Assembly: GCA_001464155.1 (NCBI GenBank)
Contig: LNEN01000137.1
Coordinates: 1 to 41,985 of the forward strand
Origin: Cytophagales bacterium Ga0077538
GTDB lineage: Bacteria > Bacteroidota > Bacteroidia > Cytophagales > Cyclobacteriaceae
Length of the DNA stretch: 41,985 bases
Direction: 5' to 3'
A program made the translations under genes and the position numbers. Under the pieces are notes generated by a model. That model saw nothing but the letters and a program-made list of their open reading frames with translations. It made no database searches and was not told the DNA's origin. This document shows positions 32,346-39,745 of this stretch, piece after piece. Position 1 is the first letter of the stretch. Each line of letters opens with the position of its first letter.

Positions 32346-33413
32346 TTACTCATGGATCGTGTAGTGATATTCTTCTTGGAGAAACGCTTCCAGCTTTGTT
32401 AACAAGGTTAGCTGATTGAGTGCTCTGTCGTAATTCTGTGTTGCATAGTGAATCTTGTAATAGACATCTCTCAGTAAATAGTCAGAAAGAAAACGAAGTG
32501 CCTGCATATAAATCATCAACAAGCCACTGTGATGCAGGTATTTTTTCTCCTTCTCTGTCAAAACATTTCCCATCCCCTCGAGATATCCCTCCACAAGCGC
32601 CTGATAGACTTCCTTACGAACAAAGATTTTCTCAACATCCCTCTCTGCTTCATCCACACTCGCAGCCATGCTGCGCACCATATCGCCTAGGTCCGAAAAA
32701 TAGTAGCCTGGCATCAGCGTATCTAAATCAATTGGGCAAATAGCCTCCTCCATTTGCTTGTGGAAAAGAATGTTGCTGAGTTTGCAATCGTGGTGCATGA
32801 TGCGCTGCTGAAACGAAGCGTTTTTGCTAATATTTTTATAAAAATCTACATAGTGCTTTCGCTGCACTAAAGCATCAATCATTTTGACAGCCTCTTTCAG
32901 ACGACCCTCTTGTCCCTGACGTAAAGCATTCTGAAATTGATCAAAGCGAATAGATAAATTATGAAAGCCCGATATTACTTCAGCGAGTGCAGAAGGATCC
33001 AGATCTGTGAGTGCTTGTGTGAGCTGCGCAAAACTACGCGCTGCACGCTTTGCTTTGAGTGCTGTTATCGGTGTATCTTCTGTATACGAGTTAGGCACGT
33101 AGGCATTTGCTCTCCAACTATTTCCATTCTCATCAAACCACAACCATTGTCCCTCAAGTGAGCGCAGGGGCGCAGGGATTTGAAGGACCTTCGCTTTACG
33201 AAGGTGTTCAAACACCAAGCAATAGTTATCAATAATTTGTCGTGGCGACTGGAAAACCTTCTCGTTGATTTGCTGCAGTACAATTCCCTCTATATTCTCC
33301 TCATCCCAAACATGGTACGTTTGATGAATCAGTCCACTGCTAAGCGATGAAAGGCTAACAGGCTCACGCAATCCAAAATGGATGGCTGCTTTCCAAATGG
33401 CGAGATCCTTCAT
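32346..33413 (-). CDS. Aminoglycoside-phosphotransferase-fold kinase, NahK-like
   Basis: 355 residues. Catalytic loop MHHDCKLSNILF (D209, N214) and metal-binding IDLDTLMPGYYFSDLGDM (D229/D231) are those of the APH/choline-kinase superfamily. N-terminal SSGLIHQTYHVW and VLQQINEKVF suggest the N-acetylhexosamine 1-kinase (NahK) branch, which phosphorylates GalNAc or GlcNAc at C1. Its ATG directly abuts the TAA of the upstream GH109-like gene, consistent with GalNAc salvage. Confidence 0.8.
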   Translation of the reverse strand: MKDLAIWKAAIHFGLREPVSLSSLSSGLIHQTYHVWDEENIEGIVLQQINEKVFQSPRQIIDNYCLVFEHLRKAKVLQIPAPLRSLEGQWLWFDENGNSWRANAYVPNSYTEDTPITALKAKRAARSFAQLTQALTDLDPSALAEVISGFHNLSIRFDQFQNALRQGQEGRLKEAVKMIDALVQRKHYVDFYKNISKNASFQQRIMHHDCKLSNILFHKQMEEAICPIDLDTLMPGYYFSDLGDMVRSMAASVDEAERDVEKIFVRKEVYQALVEGYLEGMGNVLTEKEKKYLHHSGLLMIYMQALRFLSDYLLRDVYYKIHYATQNYDRALNQLTLLTKLEAFLQEEYHYTIHE

Positions 33414-34763
33414 TTAAAATTCATCGTTGAGCGCGAAATCATTTTTACGAGTCATCCACTTGCCTCCGGTGAAATCGGGGAATTCAACTGTTTCATTTCC
33501 CAATTGTAAACTCTGTTCACTAAGGGGTGTAATCGCACTCCAGGCAGCTGCATCGTACACGTCCATCGGGGTGGGCACCTTGCGCTTGATGGCTTCTATA
33601 AAAGCGTGGATGACAAAGAAATCCATACCTCCGTGCCCGGCACCTTCGGTTTCGGCACTCCAGCGTTTCCATAAGGGGTGATCGTATTTTTCTAAATACG
33701 GTTTTGCTTCTTCCCAACTATGAGATTTCGGACTAGTGCCTTCGAGGTAGATGGACTTATTAACATCCATCCAGATGCCTTGTGTGCCTTGTACGCGAAA
33801 GCCGAGGGAGTATGGGCGTGGCAAATTGGTATCGTGTTGGAGCAAGATCGTTTCTCCATTGGCGCAATTAATCATCGTGGTTACCACATCGCCTAATTTA
33901 AATTCCACCTTAGCATTGGGGTGATTCCCTCCACCATTCTTAACAATATAATCATGGAGTCCACGAGCCTTGGAGGAGAAAGAAGAGAGCGAGGTAAAGC
34001 GATTGCCACGATTGATGTTAATCATCTCGGCTATGGGACCAATGCCATGGGTGGGGTACAGTTCTCCGTTGCGATTAACAGAATGCTGCGTGCGCCATGA
34101 GGCTTCAGAAAATGCATCCTTACCAAACAACACACCACCTCCGTAGGGTTGCTTGCCATCGTTAAACTTCACTGCTCGTAAATCGTGCTGATAGCCACCT
34201 TGCAGATGAACAAGTTCTCCAAACAACCCCTGACGAACCATGTTGAGTACAGCCATCACATCTCTGCGATAGCATACATTTTCCAGCATCATCACGTGTG
34301 CATTGTATTGCTCGGCTGTTCGCACCACATTCCAATGATCCTGCAAGGATATGCCCAAGATGACTTCCGTACCTACGTAGCGAATACCTGCTTGCAAAGA
34401 GCCAATGATCATTTCGCTGTGCCACTCCCAGGGTGTGGAGATAATAACACCGTCCAGCCCTTTCATCTCCAGCATTTTTTTCCAGGCGTAAGTATCACCG
34501 GTAAAAACCTTCGGCATTTCTTTACCTGACTCTTTGATCATTTGTCGGGTGGTGGCCAGCATGCGTTCATCAATATCACAGATGGCCACTACTTCAGTAT
34601 CCTTTCTACGCAGAAGTAAATCCAAATGATTTTGGCCCCGAAGGCCAACGCCAATGAGTGCAATTTTTACTTTTTGATTTTCTGCAAACAGATTAGAAAG
34701 TGGTAGCATGGATAAGACGCCTGCAGCAAGCCCGGTGGTTTTAACAAAAGTTCTTCGGTTCAT
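33414..34763 (-). CDS. Gfo/Idh/MocA protein, GH109-like (alpha-N-acetylgalactosaminidase family), Tat-exported
   Basis: 449 residues. Tat signal NRRTFVKTTGLAAGVLSML at the N-terminus. The NAD-binding motif is VKIALIGVGLRGQNHLDLL, with VVAICDIDERM. GTEVILGISLQDHW, MLENVCYRRD and YPTHGIGPIAEMI fit GH109, a glycosidase family that uses NAD in a redox-elimination mechanism on alpha-linked GalNAc. GalNAc specificity is inferred. Followed immediately by the NahK-like kinase gene, which would phosphorylate the released sugar. Confidence 0.88.
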   Translation of the reverse strand: MNRRTFVKTTGLAAGVLSMLPLSNLFAENQKVKIALIGVGLRGQNHLDLLLRRKDTEVVAICDIDERMLATTRQMIKESGKEMPKVFTGDTYAWKKMLEMKGLDGVIISTPWEWHSEMIIGSLQAGIRYVGTEVILGISLQDHWNVVRTAEQYNAHVMMLENVCYRRDVMAVLNMVRQGLFGELVHLQGGYQHDLRAVKFNDGKQPYGGGVLFGKDAFSEASWRTQHSVNRNGELYPTHGIGPIAEMININRGNRFTSLSSFSSKARGLHDYIVKNGGGNHPNAKVEFKLGDVVTTMINCANGETILLQHDTNLPRPYSLGFRVQGTQGIWMDVNKSIYLEGTSPKSHSWEEAKPYLEKYDHPLWKRWSAETEGAGHGGMDFFVIHAFIEAIKRKVPTPMDVYDAAAWSAITPLSEQSLQLGNETVEFPDFTGGKWMTRKNDFALNDEF

Positions 34764-34789
34764 AGGTTGGTTATTGGTTGTACGATTTG

Positions 34790-36126
34790 CTAGTGGTTAA
34801 TAATAGGAAGACTTATGGTGAATAGACTGCCTTTGTTTTCTTCAGATTGAAACGTAATGTCGCCCCCCAACCGCAGAACAACCTCCTTTGAAATATATAG
34901 ACCTAAGCCTGTACCCTCTCCCTCTAAAGTCGCTCTAAAGAACATTTCAAAAATGCGAGACTGACTTTGCGCTGGAATTCCCCTTCCATTATCCTCAACA
35001 CTTATCCGAACATTTGCTTCGTCTTTGATAAAAGAGATTTTTATGAATGCGTTTTCCTGATCTGGGTTGTGATATTTTATTGCGTTGGAGAGAAGGTTCC
35101 CTAAAATGATTTTCAGCTGGGCTGCATCACTATACAGATAGTTTTGATTGTTCTCATAAATGAACCGAATGCTGGAAGCTCCTTCTGTAAATTTAATTGA
35201 CTCACCTTCTTTTTACTTTTTGCCACCAGCAGGATGTCTTCAATCACTAAATCCATTTTGCGCGCCCGGTCCTCTATCATACCAAATAGTTTTTTTGCCC
35301 CCTCATCCTGTACATCAAACTTGGAAAGACTTGTCAACCCAAGAATTGAAGCAATGGGCGCGCGCAGATCATGAGAGGTGCTGTACAAGAAGCTATCTAA
35401 CTCCTGATTGGTTCTTCGCAGCTTTTCTCGTTCATTTTCCAATAACCAAATAATCATGCTCATACCTACACAAGCGATGAGCGTAAGATCAAGCAAGCCA
35501 AAAAAACTAGGGATTTGAAAACGAATACTCAACGCGTTCAGCACAATAATTAGAAAGTAATAGGCCTGACAGAGTCCGTACAACAAGAAAAAAAAGGCCA
35601 ACATTTTCTGTGCAAAGCCACGGTGAAAAAGACGATTGCTAAACACCAGCCACGTGGCAAGGTGAAAGCCCGCACTGCTAACAAAGGTGCGCAGACCATA
35701 CCGCAATAAATATCGTTGAGTTGCACCCTCAGGGTTGTCGTACCAAAGAAGAACGGAGGTAACGGCCAGTATAATTAGAATACTCAGGGTAATGTAAGTG
35801 GTACTCCTTCGGAGGGGTTTGCCTTTCAGGAACTCTAGCGTTCCACGCAGCAAGAAAAAAACATGAAGAAAGGCCCCTATCTGAGACAGCCCCGAATAGA
35901 GCGTACGATTGGGGACTTGACGAGTAATCTGCTCGGTAATTAAAAAAGAGCCTAGCATATAAATGGCAAACGCAAACCAACTAAAGGACCAGGAGGAAAG
36001 AAACTTGCGCTGATAGGACTTGCTGAAATGATAAAAGATGAGTCCAATCAAAAGGCCCATGGCCATTTGCAGGCCATAAATTGCTAGCAGACGAGCATGA
36101 TTATCGGATATGGGCGAGCTGAACAC
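34790..36126 (-). pseudogene. Seven-helix membrane histidine kinase, frame-disrupted
   Basis: The first part, from GTG 36126, has about seven membrane helices (YGLQMAMGLLIGLIFYH onward), then the dimerisation/His box LYSTSHDLRAPIASILGLTS and VIEDILLVAKSKKK, and runs into a stop at 35113. The ATPase part continues in another frame from about 35200 to TAG 34790-34792: FTEGASSIRFIYENNQNYLY, N-box NLLSNAIKYH, G1 EDNGRGIP, G2 GTGLGLYISK. Between KSKK and FTEGA similar kinases (from memory) have about 20 residues, but only about 8 fit here, so a short deletion plus frame change is likely. Total span 1337 bases is not a multiple of three. All catalytic boxes are intact. Confidence 0.85.
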
Positions 36127-36227
36127 AGTTAATTGATTCTTCTCAATATAGGGAGGCTCGTTTCAAATTAAAAAGTAAAACAGTTGAGCGAGAATGAGGC
36201 GAAACGGCTGAAAAGGTGTGAAAACAA

Positions 36228-36253
36228 AAAAGGTGTCTGTAGAGACACCTTTT
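36228..36253 (-). terminator. Terminator of the tRNA-Phe transcript
   Basis: AAAAGGTGTCT and AGACACCTTTT form an 11-bp stem around a 4-base loop, 5 bases after the tRNA. On the minus strand it is followed by TTTTTTGTTTTC. Confidence 0.85.
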
Positions 36254-36257
36254 GCTG

Positions 36258-36330
36258 TGGTGATGGAGGGAATTGAACCCCCGACACAAGGATTTTCAGT
36301 CCTTTGCTCTACCAACTGAGCTACATCACC
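36258..36330 (-). tRNA. tRNA-Phe (GAA)
   Basis: 73 bases on the minus strand: acceptor GGTGATG/CATCACC with discriminator A, D-arm GTAGCTCAGTTGGTAGAGC, anticodon stem-loop GGACTGAAAATCC with GAA, T-arm with GGTTCAATTCC. CCA is not encoded. It is the only tRNA in the window. Confidence 0.97.
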
Positions 36331-36339
36331 CTTTTTAAT

Positions 36340-36383
36340 CTTTGCTCTACCTCCCGATAGCTATCGGGATGAGCTACATCACC
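36340..36383 (-). repeat. Partial tRNA-Phe 5' half containing an 18-base palindrome
   Basis: On the minus strand GGTGATGTAGCTCA, then TCCCGATAGCTATCGGGA, then GGTAGAGCAAAG. The two flanking blocks equal positions 1-14 and about 18-29 of the adjacent tRNA-Phe. The palindrome (36352-36369) takes the place of the D-loop bases GTT. It lies between the tRNA promoter and the tRNA, so it should be transcribed as leader. It cannot be a functional tRNA. Confidence 0.85.
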
Positions 36384-36415
36384 TAAAATTCGCCCCTTTA
36401 GAGGGCAACGGGGCA

Positions 36416-36446
36416 CAAAAGTATGTAAATTTACTTTCTACGCAAA
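36416..36446 (-). promoter_or_regulatory. Consensus promoter for the tRNA-Phe transcript
   Basis: Minus strand: TTTG (complement of 36443-36446), 19-base spacer, TACTTTTG (complement of 36416-36423). Matches TTTG-N19-TAnnTTTG exactly. Confidence 0.75.
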
Positions 36447-36557
36447 AATGCTTTCATAAATATTACAGAAGCTCGTAAAACGCCATCACAAACTTTTAAA
36501 CCATTCTAAATGCTGTGCAAAGTTGGATTTATTGACTTTGCGCATTAACCTAGCAGT

Positions 36558-37865
36558 ATGATTCAGCAAATTGCTTTTGTTCTAATTCTGGGCCTGGCCA
36601 CTTTCTTTATCCGCAAGCGTGTACTCCGCATTCGCGACAACATTAAGCTGGGCAAAAACAATAGTATCACCGACCGAAAGAGTGAGCGCCTCAACAACTT
36701 ACTGTTGGTTGCGCTTGGCCAGAAAAAGATGTTTAAAAAAGTCATTCCGGCCATCCTTCACGTCTTCATTTATGTGGGGTTTCTTGTCATTAACCTGGAA
36801 GTACTGGAGTTTGTCATTGACGGCTTGCTTGGCACGCACCGCATTTTTGCTCCCTACCTGGGTAGCTTTTATGGCATGCTCATGAACCTCTTTGAGTTTC
36901 TGGCGGTAGCGGTACTCTTAGCTTGCGTGTTTTTCTTAATCCGAAGAAACGTGATGAAGGTAGCGCGATTCCAATCGGCCGAAATGAAAAAGTGGCCCAC
37001 GTTGGACGCCAACCTCATCCTCATCACAGAAATTGTATTGATGACAGCCATTCTTACCATGAATGCGAGCGATCAATTATTACAGGGTAGAGACGAACAC
37101 TATGTCGCCACCGGCAATTTATTTTTCAGCTCTTTTCTCATCCCTGCCCTTGAAAACTTCAGTACTTCTACACTTATTTTCATAGAGCGCTTCGCCTGGT
37201 GGTTTCACATTATCGGCATTTTAGGTTTTGCCTTATATGTTACGTACTCCAAACACCTGCACATCTTCCTGGCTTTCCCCAATACCTATTACGGCAAGCT
37301 GGAAGCAAAAGGTCATATCAACAACATGCCGGTAGTTACCAATGAGGTAAAGTCCATGTTGGGCATTGCCACAGAAGCCCCTGCCCCTCCTACAGAGCCA
37401 GGTCGCTTTGGTGCAAAAGATATTAACGACCTGAACTGGAATAATTTATTGGCTGCCTACACGTGTACAGAGTGTGGGCGTTGTACGGCAGAATGCCCCG
37501 CCAATCTTACCGGAAAAAAACTGTCGCCTCGTAAAATTATGATGGACACGCGCGATCGTATGGAAGAGGTGGGTAATAGTCTTGCTTCCGGAGGCGCTGG
37601 TTTAAACGATGGCAAATCTCTCCTGGGCGATTATATAAGCAAAGAAGAAATCAATGCCTGCACCAGTTGCAATGCTTGTGTAGAAGCCTGTCCTGTGCTC
37701 ATCAATCCGTTGGAAATTATTATTGAATTGAGACGCTACGTTTCGATGGAAGAATCTGGAGCACCTGCCTCCTGGAACAGCATGTACCAGAATATCGAAA
37801 CTAATTTTGCTCCTTGGAAATTTTCACCCAGCGATCGATTTAACTGGGCGAACGAAAATAAGTAA
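36558..37865 (+). CDS. Membrane Fe-S oxidoreductase, HdrC/NarI-like
   Basis: 435 residues. The N-terminal half has about five membrane helices (QIAFVLILGLATFFIRKR onward, including WWFHIIGILGFALYVTYSKH), like a cytochrome-b/NarI-type anchor. The C-terminal half has two 4Fe-4S motifs: CTECGRCTAECPANLTGKK and CTSCNACVEACPVLINPLE. With the HdrB-like protein encoded two genes on, it likely forms a membrane electron-transfer unit related to heterodisulfide reductase. Donor and acceptor are unknown. Confidence 0.9.
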   Translation: MIQQIAFVLILGLATFFIRKRVLRIRDNIKLGKNNSITDRKSERLNNLLLVALGQKKMFKKVIPAILHVFIYVGFLVINLEVLEFVIDGLLGTHRIFAPYLGSFYGMLMNLFEFLAVAVLLACVFFLIRRNVMKVARFQSAEMKKWPTLDANLILITEIVLMTAILTMNASDQLLQGRDEHYVATGNLFFSSFLIPALENFSTSTLIFIERFAWWFHIIGILGFALYVTYSKHLHIFLAFPNTYYGKLEAKGHINNMPVVTNEVKSMLGIATEAPAPPTEPGRFGAKDINDLNWNNLLAAYTCTECGRCTAECPANLTGKKLSPRKIMMDTRDRMEEVGNSLASGGAGLNDGKSLLGDYISKEEINACTSCNACVEACPVLINPLEIIIELRRYVSMEESGAPASWNSMYQNIETNFAPWKFSPSDRFNWANENK

Positions 37866-37888
37866 GAAGAGCCGGCTCCAATTCCCAC

Positions 37889-38338
37889 ATGAAGAACTTG
37901 TTTGACAAAAAAGACACCGCAGAAATTCTGGATCGCATCAGCAAGCTAACTCCTGAAACGCAGCGGCTCTGGGGAAAAATGAATGTGGCGCAAATGTTGG
38001 CGCATTGCACTACGGTTATTCGCCTTGCGCGCGGTTTGGATAAACCTAAGAGAAGTGTTCTTGGAATACTCATTGGCTGGATGGTGAAGGATTCTTTTTA
38101 CGGAGAAAAGCCCTATCCAAAAAACAGCGCCACCGCTTCCAGTTTTGTTGTGGCCGATGAGCGGGATTTTGAACGTGAGAAAAAAATATTGACAGAACAT
38201 ATTGTTGCTTTTTCAGAAGGAGGACCCGAAAAGTGTACAACACACCCCAATCCTTTTTTTGGAAAGCTTCGTCCGGATGAATGGGCCCGCGGCCAATACC
38301 GCCACCTCGATCATCATTTAAGTCAGTTTGGTGTTTAA
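37889..38338 (+). CDS. DUF1569 (DinB-like) protein
   Basis: 149 residues. KMNVAQMLAHCTTVIRLARG has the DinB-type first His, and GQYRHLDHHLSQFGV supplies the C-terminal histidines, all fitting a four-helix metal-binding DinB-like fold of the DUF1569 family. Function unknown; such proteins may bind thiol cofactors. It sits between two Fe-S subunit genes with gaps of about 25 bases, so it is probably co-transcribed with them. Confidence 0.85.
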   Translation: MKNLFDKKDTAEILDRISKLTPETQRLWGKMNVAQMLAHCTTVIRLARGLDKPKRSVLGILIGWMVKDSFYGEKPYPKNSATASSFVVADERDFEREKKILTEHIVAFSEGGPEKCTTHPNPFFGKLRPDEWARGQYRHLDHHLSQFGV

Positions 38339-38363
38339 GAAGAATTAAATTTTTGCCTGCTAT

Positions 38364-39146
38364 ATGAATATTCCTACTGTTGCCGATTTAGTTGCCAAAG
38401 GTGAAAGCCCCGAAGTATTGTTTTGGGTGGGTTGCGCTGGTTCTTACGATGACCGTTATAAGCGCGTGACGAAAGCCTTTGTGAAAATTCTAAATGCCGT
38501 AGGCACCAAGTTCGCAGTGCTGGGAACTGAAGAAACATGCACAGGCGATCCTGCCCGAAGAGCTGGCAATGAGTTTCTTTTTCAAATGCAAGCTATGGCC
38601 AACATACAAGTGTTGAATGGCTACGGCATTAAGAAAATTGTAACGGCTTGTCCACATTGTTTCAACACGATCAAAAATGAATACCCGGAGTTGGGTGGCA
38701 ACTATGAGGTAATTCATCATTCTACTTTTTTGCAACAGCTTATTAACGAGGGTCACATTAAACTGGAAGGGGGAGGAACCTTTAAAGGAAAGAAAATCAC
38801 CTACCACGACTCTTGTTACCTCGGTCGTGCCAATAATATTTACGAAGCGCCTCGTCAGGTGTTAGAAATCTTAGATGCCGACCTGGTGGAGATGAAGCGC
38901 TGCCGTACCACCGGCTTGTGTTGTGGTGCGGGTGGAGGCCAAATGTTTAAGGACGCGGAAAAGGGTAAGAAAGAAGTAAACATTGAACGTGCGGAAGAAG
39001 CCTTGGCCACGGGTGCCACCACCATTGCTGTGGCATGCCCCTTCTGCATGACGATGATGATGGATGGGGTAAAAAATAAGAATCGCGAAGCCGATGTGCA
39101 GGTAAAAGATTTGGCGGAACTGATTGTAGAAGCAAAGGGTTTGTAA
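38364..39146 (+). CDS. Fe-S protein with CCG domains, HdrB-like
   Basis: 260 residues. Two cysteine-rich CCG-type domains: WVGCAGSYDDRYKRV, EETCTGDPARRAGN and TACPHCFNTIKNEYP in the first; HDSCYLGRANN, TGLCCGAGGGQMF and ACPFCMTMM in the second. This is the HdrB/GlpC/LutA-type arrangement that coordinates non-cubane Fe-S clusters. Expected to partner the HdrC-like membrane protein encoded just upstream. Confidence 0.92.
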   Translation: MNIPTVADLVAKGESPEVLFWVGCAGSYDDRYKRVTKAFVKILNAVGTKFAVLGTEETCTGDPARRAGNEFLFQMQAMANIQVLNGYGIKKIVTACPHCFNTIKNEYPELGGNYEVIHHSTFLQQLINEGHIKLEGGGTFKGKKITYHDSCYLGRANNIYEAPRQVLEILDADLVEMKRCRTTGLCCGAGGGQMFKDAEKGKKEVNIERAEEALATGATTIAVACPFCMTMMMDGVKNKNREADVQVKDLAELIVEAKGL

Positions 39147-39155
39147 TTTATCGAT

Positions 39156-39186
39156 TAGCCAATTCATTGACTGTTTCCATTGGCTA
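39156..39186 (+). terminator. Weak hairpin after the HdrB-like gene
   Basis: TAGCCAAT and ATTGGCTA, an 8-bp stem with 15-base loop and no T-run. Confidence 0.3.
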
Positions 39187-39213
39187 CTTGACACATTTAA
39201 ATTGATAATCAGA

Positions 39214-39705
39214 ATGGAAGTCCCCTTTAATATACTCCCCGATACCGCCCGTGTCTGGATTTATCAGGGCAACAGACCCTTCAATAAAAGCGATCAAGAA
39301 ATTCTTTCGAAAGGCCTTTCATCGTTTCTCCAACAATGGACGGCACACGGTAGCGCCTTAAATGCTTCTTTCGATCTGTTGTATGATCAGTTTATCGTAA
39401 TCGGCCTTGATGAAAGCACTACCGATGCCAGTGGTTGTTCTATTGACAGTCTGGTTAGAAACTTACAGGTATTGGCTTCAACGGTAGGCATTGATTTCTT
39501 TAATCGCGAGATGATTGCCTTTCTGCAAAACCAAAAAGTGCAGTTGGTGGAGCGTAAAGCGTTGAAAGACTTTTTCGCTAGCGCTGGAGGAAGTGTCTTA
39601 ACGTTCAACAACCTTGTTTCCAACGTCAAGGCTCTTCAGACCGAATGGCTGGTTCCTGCGGACACAACCTGGTTGAGGCGTTACATCGCCCCGATTTCGG
39701 TATAG
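39214..39705 (+). CDS. Conserved hypothetical protein of Bacteroidota
   Basis: 163 residues from the ATG at 39214; a TTG four codons upstream is less likely. N-terminal PFNILPDTARVWIYQGNRPF and later HGSALNASFDLLYDQFIVIG and DASGCSIDSLVRNLQVL. Homologues I recall are sometimes labelled ABC transporter ATPase, but no Walker motifs exist here, so that label is unsupported. Function unknown. Confidence 0.8.
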   Translation: MEVPFNILPDTARVWIYQGNRPFNKSDQEILSKGLSSFLQQWTAHGSALNASFDLLYDQFIVIGLDESTTDASGCSIDSLVRNLQVLASTVGIDFFNREMIAFLQNQKVQLVERKALKDFFASAGGSVLTFNNLVSNVKALQTEWLVPADTTWLRRYIAPISV

Positions 39706-39745
39706 AACACTGCTTAGATTTTCGTAGTTTTCGGAATTAGATAGT

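Noticed and set aside
39214-39705. ABC transporter ATPase
   Set aside because: Homologues I recall may carry this label, but no Walker A, signature or Walker B motif is present.
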